A stretch of DNA of 64,000 nt from Tateyamaria omphalii. Lineage in GTDB: Bacteria; Pseudomonadota; Alphaproteobacteria; Rhodobacterales; Rhodobacteraceae. Both the position numbers and the translations under genes were made by a program. Every line of letters begins with the position of its first letter. The stretch's first letter is position 1. Of the stretch, positions 34,747-42,668 are shown one piece after another. Below the pieces are notes generated by a model, which was not told the DNA's origin, made no database searches, and worked only from the letters and a program-made list of their open reading frames with translations. The DNA lies in NCBI RefSeq assembly GCF_019802125.1, contig NZ_JAHVHT010000001.1, positions 1,550,001 through 1,614,000 of the forward strand, written 5' to 3'.

Positions 34747-34986
34747 ATGCCCATGCAAGCGCAAGAGATCGAAGATTTGATCCGCGAAAGCTTTCCCGAC
34801 GCCAAGATCACCATCACCGACCTGGCCGGTGACGGGAACCACTATTCTGCGGAGGTGATTGATGCGTCCTTTGCCGGTATGAACCGGGTGCAGCAGCACC
34901 GGGCGGTGACGAAGGCGCTCAAGGGCAAGATGGATGGCAGCCATGGGGAGCTGCACGCGCTAGCCCTTACGACGAAAGCGCCTTGA
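34747..34986 (+). CDS. bolA: BolA-family protein
   Basis: A 79-residue BolA/IbaG-like protein that pairs with monothiol glutaredoxins in Fe-S handling. DLAGDGNHYSAEVIDASFAGMNRVQQHRAVTKAL includes the conserved His residues. The start at 34747 follows GGAGACACC and gives the family N-terminus. The next two genes, a small unknown and grxD, form the expected BolA-Grx partnership. Confidence 0.92.
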   Translation: MPMQAQEIEDLIRESFPDAKITITDLAGDGNHYSAEVIDASFAGMNRVQQHRAVTKALKGKMDGSHGELHALALTTKAP

Positions 34987-35297
34987 TGGGGCTGTTCTCT
35001 CTCATCCAACGCGCGTTCACGCGCGAGGCGCGTCGGCCGCTGGCGGCGCGTCGACCCGGGCGAGATGAGATGGGTCAAGACAGGTCTGTGCCACTTGGCA
35101 TGGAGGCAACGGACATGGCGTTGGTCGACCGCGTGAACCGCAAGAACGACGCATTGGAGCGTGCAAACACGGTGCGCACCTCAAACTCAAAACACGACAC
35201 GTACACGGCGCACGCCAGCACCCATGTGAGTGCGATGCCCGAAGACGAAACCTATGCCGCGCGGTTCCACCGCGCCTTCCAGAAGAAAGGCAAATGA
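34986..35297 (+). CDS. hypothetical protein between bolA and grxD
   Basis: A 103-residue protein of unknown function. The N-terminal ~30 residues are Arg-rich, the centre has [19 protein letters not shown], and the end is basic. No signal peptide, TM segment or cysteine was seen. Its ATG at 34986 overlaps the bolA stop and it ends two bases before grxD, so all three are one transcript. The low sequence complexity of its start leaves the exact N-terminus open. Confidence 0.65.
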   Translation: MGLFSLIQRAFTREARRPLAARRPGRDEMGQDRSVPLGMEATDMALVDRVNRKNDALERANTVRTSNSKHDTYTAHASTHVSAMPEDETYAARFHRAFQKKGK

Positions 35298-35298
35298 C

Positions 35299-35661
35299 AT
35301 GACCGACGCTGCAAGCCGGATCACTGACACGATCAAGGAAAACCCCGTGGTGCTGTATATGAAAGGTACCAAGTCCATGCCCCAGTGTGGCTTTTCCAGC
35401 CGCGTGGCGGGTGTGCTGAACTACATGGGCGTGGACTTCACGGACGTGAACGTGCTGGCCGATGAAGAGATCCGGCAAGGGATCAAGGATTTCTCCGATT
35501 GGCCCACCATTCCGCAGCTTTACGTCAAGGGCGAGTTCGTGGGCGGCTGCGACATCATCACCGAGATGACGCTGTCGGGCGAGTTGGACACGCTTTTCGA
35601 CGAAAACGGCGTGACCTATGACAAGGACGCTGCCGACAAGATCCGCGAAGCCAACGGCTGA
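35299..35661 (+). CDS. grxD: monothiol glutaredoxin, Grx4/GrxD type
   Basis: A 120-residue CGFS glutaredoxin: [13 protein letters not shown] has the active-site CGFS, and the [17 protein letters not shown] motif binds glutathione. It carries labile 2Fe-2S clusters with BolA. The start at 35299 follows the previous stop by one base. Confidence 0.96.
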   Translation: MTDAASRITDTIKENPVVLYMKGTKSMPQCGFSSRVAGVLNYMGVDFTDVNVLADEEIRQGIKDFSDWPTIPQLYVKGEFVGGCDIITEMTLSGELDTLFDENGVTYDKDAADKIREANG

Positions 35662-35707
35662 TGCCGGGCCAGGCGCAGGGCACCTGCGCCTTACCAAGAA
35701 TGAAACA

Positions 35708-35739
35708 AGCCGCGTCCCATCGGGGCGCGGCTTTCTTTT
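35708..35739 (+). terminator. terminator after grxD
   Basis: AGCCGCG-x-CCC pairs with GGG-x-CGCGGCT, followed by TTCTTTT. It sits between convergent grxD and zapA and can also serve the - strand. Confidence 0.85.
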
Positions 35740-35761
35740 GGATCAGCGCTGATCGAGGTAC

Positions 35762-36157
35762 TTAGCTGGCGGTCTTTTCCTCGACCTCAGCCGCCAGTGC
35801 TTCGGCCCGCGCGGCCAGCTCGGCCAGCGTTTCGGTGACGGCTTCGGGCACCACAGGCACCTCGATCCGCTCAGGCTCCGGCGCACCCATGGTGCGCAGA
35901 CCTTCCAATTCAGCCTCGCGCTCTGCCAATTTTGCCTCGACCTCGGCCACGCGGTCCTCGACGCTTGCGGTCTTGTCAGCCAGCATCAGGCCCGCCATGA
36001 GCAGCATCCGCGCTTCGGGCATCCGGCCCGCCTGATCGGCCAGGATCTGGGCCTCGTCATCCAGCATTTTCGCGGCGGCATGCAGATAGCTTTCCTCGCC
36101 CTCCTGGCAGGCCACCTGGAACGGGCGCCCGCCGATATTGATTGTGACCTCAGGCAT
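35762..36157 (-). CDS. zapA: cell division protein ZapA
   Basis: A 131-residue FtsZ-associated protein: EVTINIGGRPFQVACQEGEESYL is the ZapA N-domain, followed by a helical region (MLLMAGLMLADK) and a coiled-coil C-terminus rich in Glu and Ala that is longer than in E. coli. It stabilises Z-ring filaments. It starts within the last bases of the upstream coiled-coil gene (8-bp overlap). Confidence 0.92.
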   Translation of the reverse strand: MPEVTINIGGRPFQVACQEGEESYLHAAAKMLDDEAQILADQAGRMPEARMLLMAGLMLADKTASVEDRVAEVEAKLAEREAELEGLRTMGAPEPERIEVPVVPEAVTETLAELAARAEALAAEVEEKTAS

Positions 36158-36641
36158 CGGCGTCCTCCTCTTCCGGGGCTTCAAGCTGATCAAGCAGCGG
36201 GGTCAGCGCAGTGATGATGCTGCTGGCCTCGGCCACGTCGGCAGCACGGGCGGCGCGCAGGCCCTCAAGCTCGGCCATCATGGATTTGTTGATGAGGTGC
36301 GGCTCGCCCACCCCTTCCTCGTTCGCGGTGCGGAGCGCGGCGTTCGACTCGCGCAATTGTTCGTTGGCTTTGCGCAAGCGTTGCAGTTCGAGATCAAGTT
36401 CTTCGACCTGCGCGCGGGCCGCGTTGGCGGCAGCCTTTGCTTCGGCGGCAGCACTCTCCTGGCTTTCGGACAGCTTGCGCACCCGTTCGGTCAGCTGGGC
36501 GTTCGCCACCTTTTCATCATCAAGAGCCGCCTGCAGCGCTGCCGTATCCTCGGCTCCGGCGGCATCCAGCCCACCCAGACCCGTCGCGATCCGGTCCATC
36601 GCGGCAGTGAGCCGCTGTTGCAATCCGTCGATGTCACTCAT
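36150..36641 (-). CDS. coiled-coil protein upstream of zapA
   Basis: A 163-residue, strongly helical protein with heptad repeats over nearly its whole length (residues ~45-115, AQVEELDLELQRLRKANEQLRESNAALRTANEE). It resembles ZapB-like or DUF4164-like coiled coils in style but I cannot assign a family. Translational coupling to zapA (8-bp overlap) suggests a part in division. Start at 36641. Confidence 0.75.
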   Translation of the reverse strand: MSDIDGLQQRLTAAMDRIATGLGGLDAAGAEDTAALQAALDDEKVANAQLTERVRKLSESQESAAAEAKAAANAARAQVEELDLELQRLRKANEQLRESNAALRTANEEGVGEPHLINKSMMAELEGLRAARAADVAEASSIITALTPLLDQLEAPEEEDADA

Positions 36642-36914
36642 GTGCGGTGCCTGTCCCCTTGTTCTTTTTGCGCCCGGGGCGCTTTCCCATCCCCCAAGCG
36701 GTCAGCATCGAATCGATTTCCCGCCTGATTGCGCCCAAGTCTAGCCAAAGCGGTTCTGAAATGCGCCCCCCTTTGCGATCAACGACTTGGCAGGCGGCCT
36801 TGAAGTCGCACATCGCCGCCGACGCCCATGCGCGCGTTTTTGCCGGAACGGACCGGCTTGATCTTTGGTCTTTGCCTGATATGCAGCCCCAAACCCATAT
36901 TCCAAAGGACGATC

Positions 36915-38936
36915 ATGCCCCTGGATCTTACCGCCCTTCGCACCGCCCATCCCGACCACTGGTCCAAGGCCACAGCCATCCGCGCCCTGACCCTTGATGC
37001 CGTGGCTGCAGCCAATTCCGGCCACTCCGGCATGCCGATGGGAATGGCAGATGTCGCGACCGTCCTGTTTGAAAAGCACCTGAAGTTCGACGCCAAGGCA
37101 CCCGATTGGCCCGACCGCGACCGGTTCATCCTGTCGGCAGGTCACGGCTCCATGCTGCTCTACTCCCTGCTGCACCTGACCGGTTACGAGGACATGACGC
37201 TGGAGCAGGTCAAGAACTTCCGCCAGTGGGGATCCATCACTGCTGGCCACCCTGAATATGGTCATGCCAAGGGGATCGAGACCACGACCGGCCCGCTGGG
37301 TCAGGGCATTTCGAACGCTGTGGGCTTTGCGATGGCCGAGGAGATCCTGCGCGCGCAATACGGCAAGAAGGTCGTCGATCACTACACCTATGTCATCGCG
37401 GGCGACGGCTGCCTGATGGAGGGCGTCAGCCAGGAAGCGATCACGCTTGCAGGCCGTCACCAATTGGGCAAGCTGATTGTCTTCTGGGACAACAACAACA
37501 TCACCATTGATGGCCCCGTGACGCTGGCCGATACGACCGATCAGCCGATGCGCTTCAAGTCCGCTGGTTGGGCGGTGATCGAGATTGACGGCCACGATCC
37601 CGAGGCAATCGACGCCGCTATCACCAAGGCGAAGTCGCAGAAAAAGCCAACGATGATTGCCTGCAAGACCCACATCGCGCTGGGTCACGCGGCGCAGGAC
37701 ACGTCCAAGGGTCACGGCGCGCTGACCGATGCCGACCAGATGGCGGACGCCAAGTCTGCCTATGGCTGGACCACAGGTCCGTTCGACGTGCCTGCAGACG
37801 TCAAATCCGCATGGGAGGCCATCGGCACACGCGGCGCAGACGACCGCAAGGCTTGGGAGGAGCGCTTTGCCTCTATCTCCGGCGCCAAGCAGGCGCTGTT
37901 CAATCGTACCCTCGCCCGTGAAGTGCCCAAGAAGCTGTCGGCGACCGTCAAGGCGTTCAAGAAGCAGATGTCGGAAAGCGCGCCCAAGTTGGCCACGCGC
38001 GCCGCATCGGAGAAAGCGCTGGAAGTCATCAACCCGATCATGCCCGAAACCGTGGGCGGTTCGGCGGACCTGACAGGCTCGAACAACACAAAAACCGGTG
38101 ATTTGGGCGTGTTCGACACCGACAACCGGTCAGGCCGCTATATCTATTGGGGCATTCGCGAGCACGGTATGGCCGCCGCCATGAACGGCATGGCCTTGCA
38201 TGGCGGTCTGCGCCCCTATGGTGGGACGTTCATGTGCTTTACCGACTATGCCCGCCCCGCAATGCGGTTGGCGGCTTTGATGAAGGTCCCCACGGTCTTT
38301 GTCATGACCCACGACAGCATCGGTCTGGGCGAAGATGGCCCAACCCACCAGCCGGTCGAGCATCTGGCGATCAGCCGCGCGACACCAAACACGATGGTGT
38401 TCCGCCCTGCGGACGCCGTCGAGACGGCGGAAAGCTGGGAACTGGCGCTGTCGTCGACCGAAACGCCGTCGGTTCTATCCCTGACCCGTCAGGGCCTGCC
38501 CACCGTGCGCACCGACCACAAGCTGAAGAACATGACCGCACAGGGCGCCTATGTTCTGGCCGAGGCCGAGGGCAAACGTCAGGTGATCCTGATCGCCTCC
38601 GGTTCCGAAGTGTCGGTTGCAATGGACGCCCGCGCGAAACTGCAAGAGGCCGGGATTGGCACGCGGGTCGTGTCGATACCCTGCATGGAGCTCTTTGCGC
38701 AGCAGGATGAAAGCTACCGCCGCAAGGTGCTGCCTGCCGGTCCTGTCCGCGTTGGTATCGAAGCCGCTGTGCGCCAAGGCTGGGACCGCTGGCTGCTGGG
38801 CGAGCGCGGCAAGGCGAACAAGGCCGATTTCGTGGGTATGGACGACTTCGGCGCCTCTGCCCCGGCGGGTGTGCTGTTCGAAAAGTTCGGAATCACAGCA
38901 GAGGCTGCGGTCGAAAAAGCGAAGGCGCTCCTGTAG
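36915..38936 (+). CDS. tkt: transketolase
   Basis: A thiamine-diphosphate enzyme of the pentose phosphate and Calvin pathways, 673 residues. [16 protein letters not shown] holds the first His, and [13 protein letters not shown] with [10 protein letters not shown] is the ThDP/Mg motif. The C-terminal half has [13 protein letters not shown] with the catalytic Glu. It begins at 36915 after AAAGGACGATC; the extension from 36828 has no ribosome site. A terminator lies 18 bp after the stop. Confidence 0.97.
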   Translation: MPLDLTALRTAHPDHWSKATAIRALTLDAVAAANSGHSGMPMGMADVATVLFEKHLKFDAKAPDWPDRDRFILSAGHGSMLLYSLLHLTGYEDMTLEQVKNFRQWGSITAGHPEYGHAKGIETTTGPLGQGISNAVGFAMAEEILRAQYGKKVVDHYTYVIAGDGCLMEGVSQEAITLAGRHQLGKLIVFWDNNNITIDGPVTLADTTDQPMRFKSAGWAVIEIDGHDPEAIDAAITKAKSQKKPTMIACKTHIALGHAAQDTSKGHGALTDADQMADAKSAYGWTTGPFDVPADVKSAWEAIGTRGADDRKAWEERFASISGAKQALFNRTLAREVPKKLSATVKAFKKQMSESAPKLATRAASEKALEVINPIMPETVGGSADLTGSNNTKTGDLGVFDTDNRSGRYIYWGIREHGMAAAMNGMALHGGLRPYGGTFMCFTDYARPAMRLAALMKVPTVFVMTHDSIGLGEDGPTHQPVEHLAISRATPNTMVFRPADAVETAESWELALSSTETPSVLSLTRQGLPTVRTDHKLKNMTAQGAYVLAEAEGKRQVILIASGSEVSVAMDARAKLQEAGIGTRVVSIPCMELFAQQDESYRRKVLPAGPVRVGIEAAVRQGWDRWLLGERGKANKADFVGMDDFGASAPAGVLFEKFGITAEAAVEKAKALL

Positions 38937-38953
38937 CGCCATGACCGGCAAGG

Positions 38954-38990
38954 GGACCGGAATTTTTCAAAAATTCCGGTCCGTTTTCTT
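38954..38990 (+). terminator. terminator after tkt
   Basis: GGACCGGAATTTTT (38954-38967) and AAAAATTCCGGTCC (38969-38982) are perfect inverted copies, followed by GTTTTCTTT. It separates tkt from the convergent DUF808 gene. Confidence 0.85.
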
Positions 38991-39010
38991 TGTAAGTAAA
39001 CGGTGCGCCA

Positions 39011-39967
39011 TCAGATCGCCTTCGGCGCCACTGCACGCCAGATAGGCGTAATCATCTTTTCCCCGATCGGGATCAGCACAAAGCCCCAAGCCAGCCCGAA
39101 AAGCCCGTGAAGCAGTGCCTTGACGCCCCAGACAGCGGCTGCGGCGTCTCCACCCACGGCCTTGGCGATGCCATACACAACGTCTTCGGGCCCGTGCCAT
39201 CCCATCTGGGCAAGCCCATGGACGATAATCTCTCCGCCCACCCATAGCATCGCTGCGGTACCGACGATGGTCAGGGTCTTCATGAAGCCCGGCATCACCT
39301 TGACGATGCCGCGCCCCAACGCTCTGATCAGACCGATGCCGCCGCGCTGTGCCATGGCCAGACCCACATCATCCGCTTTGACGATCAGCGCCACCGAACC
39401 GTAAACGGCGACCGTAATCATCACGGCCACGGCAGCAAGCGTTGCCGCCTCCATCCAGAAATTGCTTTCTGGAATCGCAGCCAGCGCAATCGTCATGATT
39501 TCGGCGGACAAAATGAAGTCGGTCTTGATTGCGCCCTGCGCCTTCTGTTCTTCCAAGTGCGCGGGATCTTCGATCTCGGTTTCCTTACCCTCGTAATCCT
39601 CGTGCCCGTGGCCCCATCCCATGACATGCGCCACCTTCTCTGCGCCTTCAAAGCAGAGATAAGAGCCGCCCAGCATTAGCAGCGGTGGGATCGCCCAGGG
39701 CGCAAAGGCGGACAAGGCCAGTCCGATGGGCAATAGGAAAACAAGCTTGTTCTTGAGCGACCCTTTGGCGATGCGCCAGATGATCGGCAGTTCACGATCC
39801 GCCGAAAACCCGGACACATATTTCGGTGTCACTGCAGCATCGTCGATCACGGCCCCCGCCGCCTTGGACCCGGCCTTGGCCGCTTGTCCGATCACATCAT
39901 CGACTGATGCGGCGGCCACTTTGGCGATTCCCGCAACGTCATCCAAAAGCGCCAAAAGTCCGCTCAT
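39011..39967 (-). CDS. DUF808 (YedI-like) membrane protein
   Basis: A 318-residue membrane protein of the DUF808 family. The N-terminus LLALLDDVAGIAKVAAASVDDV and the KNKLVFLLPIGLALSAFAPWAIPPLLMLGGSYLCFEGAEK section (split here) are the family markers, and several TM segments follow. Function is unknown. It is divergent from gap1 with a 205-bp region that carries operator-like repeats. Confidence 0.9.
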   Translation of the reverse strand: MSGLLALLDDVAGIAKVAAASVDDVIGQAAKAGSKAAGAVIDDAAVTPKYVSGFSADRELPIIWRIAKGSLKNKLVFLLPIGLALSAFAPWAIPPLLMLGGSYLCFEGAEKVAHVMGWGHGHEDYEGKETEIEDPAHLEEQKAQGAIKTDFILSAEIMTIALAAIPESNFWMEAATLAAVAVMITVAVYGSVALIVKADDVGLAMAQRGGIGLIRALGRGIVKVMPGFMKTLTIVGTAAMLWVGGEIIVHGLAQMGWHGPEDVVYGIAKAVGGDAAAAVWGVKALLHGLFGLAWGFVLIPIGEKMITPIWRAVAPKAI

Positions 39968-39995
39968 ACCGCCTGTCCCTTCATCGTGTTGTTAC

Positions 39996-40074
39996 GTTAG
40001 CGCATAACACAGCCCAAACGTTCCGCATACTGTTAGCGCGAACTGCATACGATGGAACACGTTTATCGCTAACA
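39996..40074. promoter_or_regulatory. three CceR-like operator sites upstream of gap1
   Basis: GTTAGCG-CATAAC (39996-40008, weak), TGTTAGCGCGAACT (40031-40044, 12 of 14 matches) and GTTTATCGCTAACA (40061-40074, mismatches only at positions 1-2 if two central positions are free). The last two have centres 30 bp apart. The reference is TGTTANCGNTAACA, remembered for the LacI-family regulator CceR of Rhodobacter sphaeroides. Confidence 0.55.
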
Positions 40075-40172
40075 CACTGATTTTCTGCCCATTTCCCCCT
40101 TCTCACGCTGCGGTGCGGCGGCTATCTAGCGGGCACAAGTTTAACTGCCCCAGCGGAAGGACAACCGGGACC

Positions 40173-41174
40173 ATGACCATCAAAGTCGGAATTAACGGGT
40201 TTGGACGCATTGGGCGTTGCACACTCAGCCACATCGCCACATCGCTGCGCAACGACATCGACGTCGTCGCCGTGAATGCCACTGGCCCTCTTGAGACTGC
40301 AGCCCACCTGATCAAATATGACAGCGTGCATGGCCGGTTCCCGAACGAAGTAAAACTGACCAACGACACAATGGATCTGGGCCGTGGCCCCATCCGCATG
40401 ATGTCGACCTACGACATGAACGAGCTGGACTGGACCGGCGTTGACGTGGTGCTGGAATGCACCGGCAAGTTCAACGATGGCGAAAAAGCCAAGGTCCATT
40501 TCGAGCGTGGCGCCAAGAAAGTCCTGCTGTCGGCCCCCGGCAAGAACGTGGACAAGACGGTTGTCTTCGGCGTGAACGACGAACAGCTTGCTGCGAATGA
40601 CCGCATGATCTCGAACGGGTCGTGCACGACGAACTGCCTCGCCCCGCTGGCCAAAGTGATGGATCGCGCCATCGGCATCGAACGCGGCGTGATGACCACC
40701 ATCCACAGCTACACCGGTGACCAGCCGACGCTGGATCGCCGCCACAATGACCTCTACCGCGCGCGCGCGGCCGCCATGGCGATGATTCCGACCTCGACCG
40801 GGGCGGCCAAGGCGCTTGGAGAAGTGCTGCCCAACCTCGCGGGCAAGCTTGACGGTACCGCCATGCGCGTACCCACCCCGAACGTGAGCGCCGTGGACCT
40901 GACGTTTGAGGCGGCGCGCGACGTGACCGCAGAAGAGGTCAACGCCGTCGTGGCCGAAGCCGCCGCCGGCCCCATGGGTCGCGTGCTGGCTTATGATGAC
41001 GAACAGAAGGTCAGCATCGATTTCAATCATACTGAACACTCGTCGATCTTTGCCCCGGACCAGACCAAGGTCGTGGGCAACCGTCTGGTGCGTGTGCTGG
41101 CCTGGTACGACAATGAGTGGGCATTCTCGGTCCGCATGGCAGACGTCGCCGTTGCGATGGGCCGGCTGACCTGA
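40173..41174 (+). CDS. gap1: glyceraldehyde-3-phosphate dehydrogenase, GapB-like (first copy)
   Basis: A 333-residue GAPDH with the full catalytic set: SNGSCTTNC (active Cys) and HSYTGDQPT (His). At the end of the second beta-strand it reads VVAVNATGPLETAAHLIKYD, so the usual NAD-specificity Asp is Ala, as in Bacillus GapB, which is NADP-preferring and works in gluconeogenesis. I infer an anabolic, NADP-using role. The start at 40173 follows AAGGA and gives MTIKVGINGFGRIGR. It has a terminator and three operator-like sites upstream. Confidence 0.93.
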   Translation: MTIKVGINGFGRIGRCTLSHIATSLRNDIDVVAVNATGPLETAAHLIKYDSVHGRFPNEVKLTNDTMDLGRGPIRMMSTYDMNELDWTGVDVVLECTGKFNDGEKAKVHFERGAKKVLLSAPGKNVDKTVVFGVNDEQLAANDRMISNGSCTTNCLAPLAKVMDRAIGIERGVMTTIHSYTGDQPTLDRRHNDLYRARAAAMAMIPTSTGAAKALGEVLPNLAGKLDGTAMRVPTPNVSAVDLTFEAARDVTAEEVNAVVAEAAAGPMGRVLAYDDEQKVSIDFNHTEHSSIFAPDQTKVVGNRLVRVLAWYDNEWAFSVRMADVAVAMGRLT

Positions 41175-41197
41175 TCCACGTCACAACTTGCAAGCAA

Positions 41198-41240
41198 AGG
41201 GCGGGGCTGTCACAACGGCCCTGCCCTTTTCTTTTGTGAC
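41198..41240 (+). terminator. terminator after gap1
   Basis: GGGCGGGGC (41199-41207) pairs with GCCCTGCCC (41218-41226) around TGTCACAACG, followed by TTTTCTTTT. Confidence 0.8.
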
Positions 41241-41249
41241 CCACTCCTG

Positions 41250-41393
41250 ATGACGAACCGCATTGCCATTGTCCTTGCCCTGCTGATCATCGGCGCAATT
41301 ACAGCGGACGTGATGCTCTACGGGATGGAACACCTCATTTTCCTTGGCAAGAAATTTGCAGAACTCCTGGAATGGATCGCCTTCTGGCGCTGA
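41250..41393 (+). CDS. 47-residue membrane peptide between the two gap genes
   Basis: A short frame: MTNRIAIVLALLIIGAITAD, then a short linker with VMLYGMEHLIFLGKKFAEL, ending LEWIAFWR. It has one clear TM helix (residues 5-19) and an aromatic end (WIAFWR). I recall similar short proteins between gap genes in this clade, so it is probably real, but I cannot prove it here. It has no strong ribosome site and its ATG overlaps a TGA. Function unknown. Confidence 0.6.
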   Translation: MTNRIAIVLALLIIGAITADVMLYGMEHLIFLGKKFAELLEWIAFWR

Positions 41394-41435
41394 TGCCCGC
41401 CTGACATGCTGCACGGGTTTGACCCGCATCGCCGG

Positions 41436-41464
41436 TTGACAATTGCGCTGCTTTGCCGTTGTTA
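41436..41464 (+). promoter_or_regulatory. putative promoter of gap2
   Basis: TTGACA (41436-41441), 17 bp, then TTGTTA (41459-41464). The -35 is perfect; the -10 is weak, but it lies at the expected place and is overlapped by an operator. Confidence 0.5.
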
Positions 41465-41473
41465 GCGGTAACG
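41460..41473. promoter_or_regulatory. CceR-like operator at gap2
   Basis: TGTTAGCGGTAACG matches TGTTANCGNTAACA at every position but the last. It overlaps the putative -10 hexamer, the position of a repressor. Confidence 0.6.
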
Positions 41474-41536
41474 GCGCAACCTCGACCCTCGGGGCCGCGT
41501 TCAGACAGCATTCTGACACCAGACATGGGGGACACC

Positions 41537-42541
41537 ATGGCCATCAAAGTAGCAATCAACGGCTTCGGGCGCATCGGGCGCAACGTGCTGCGCGCGATCG
41601 TCGAAAGCGGTCGGACAGATGTCGAGGTGGTCGCGATCAACGACCTCGGCCCGGTCGAGACCAACGCGCATTTGCTGCAATATGACAGCGTGCATGGCCG
41701 CTTCCCTGCTCAGGTGAATGTCTCAGGCGACAGCATCGACGTGGGCCACGGGCCCATCAAGGTCACGGCAGAGCGCAACCCGGCGGACCTGCCATGGAGC
41801 GATGTGGACATCGTGATGGAATGCACCGGTATCTTCACCTCGAAAGAGGCGTGCCAGGCGCATCTGGAAAACGGGTCCAGCCGCGTGCTGATCTCCGCCC
41901 CCGGCAAGAATGCGGACAAGACGATTGTGTATGGTGTGAACCATGACGCGCTGACCGGCGATGATGTGGTTGTGTCCAACGCCTCCTGCACCACGAACTG
42001 CCTGACGCCCGTTGCCAAGGTGCTGCAGGACCAATTCGGCATCAAGCGCGGCTTTATGACGACCGTACACAGCTACACGGGCGACCAGCCCACGCTGGAT
42101 ACGATGCACAAGGATCTCTATCGCGCGCGCGCTGCCGCGATGAGCATGATCCCAACGTCAACCGGCGCGGCCAAGGCCGTGGGCCTAGTGATGCCGGAAC
42201 TGAACGGTAAGCTCGATGGTGTCGCCATCCGCGTGCCCACGCCTAACGTGTCCTGTGTGGACCTGACGGTCGAAGTGGATGGCGATGTCACCGTCGAACA
42301 GATCAACGCAGCGATGACCGAGGCGGCGGCATCGGGCCCGCTCAAGGGCGTGCTGGGTGTGACGGACGCCAAGCTGGTGTCGATGGACTTCAACCACGAC
42401 CCGCACTCGTCGATTTTTGCCACCGACCAGACCAAGGTGATGGATGGCAACATGGTCCGTATCCTGTCGTGGTACGACAATGAGTGGGGATTTTCCAATC
42501 GGATGGCCGACACGGCGGTCGAGATGGGCAAATACCTCTGA
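41537..42541 (+). CDS. gap2: glyceraldehyde-3-phosphate dehydrogenase, NAD-type (second copy)
   Basis: A 334-residue paralogue of gap1. It keeps Asp at the second-strand end (VVAINDLGPVETNAHLLQYD), so NAD specificity is expected and glycolytic direction possible. The active site is SNASCTTNC and HSYTGDQPT. It starts at 41537 (MAIKVAINGFGRIGRN), with GGGGGACACC upstream, and ends with a strong terminator. Confidence 0.95.
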   Translation: MAIKVAINGFGRIGRNVLRAIVESGRTDVEVVAINDLGPVETNAHLLQYDSVHGRFPAQVNVSGDSIDVGHGPIKVTAERNPADLPWSDVDIVMECTGIFTSKEACQAHLENGSSRVLISAPGKNADKTIVYGVNHDALTGDDVVVSNASCTTNCLTPVAKVLQDQFGIKRGFMTTVHSYTGDQPTLDTMHKDLYRARAAAMSMIPTSTGAAKAVGLVMPELNGKLDGVAIRVPTPNVSCVDLTVEVDGDVTVEQINAAMTEAAASGPLKGVLGVTDAKLVSMDFNHDPHSSIFATDQTKVMDGNMVRILSWYDNEWGFSNRMADTAVEMGKYL

Positions 42542-42559
42542 CCGATTGAAATCGTTGCG

Positions 42560-42589
42560 AAAGGGCGTCTGTTCAGGCGCCCTTTTTCT
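42560..42589 (+). terminator. terminator after gap2
   Basis: GGGCGTCT and AGGCGCCC pair around GTTC (one G-U), followed by TTTTTCTTT. Confidence 0.85.
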
Positions 42590-42601
42590 TTGCGCGCCAC
42601 T

Positions 42602-42668
42602 ATGTGCATCAATTAATTTTCTGCTGCATACTTGCGATATGTGCAGCAAAAATATATTTGATGCACAT
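42602..42668. promoter_or_regulatory. 67-bp dyad with four related half-sites at the nucleotidyltransferase start
   Basis: Outer arms ATGTGCATCAA (42602-42612) and TTGATGCACAT (42658-42668) are perfect inverses, and inner TGCTGCA (42622-42628) and TGCAGCA (42642-42648) mirror each other about the same centre, 42635. Half-sites of type ATGTGCAKCAA occur four times (two inverted pairs). The dyad covers the predicted ATG at 42661. It could be a protein operator or an mRNA hairpin covering the start. Confidence 0.75.
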
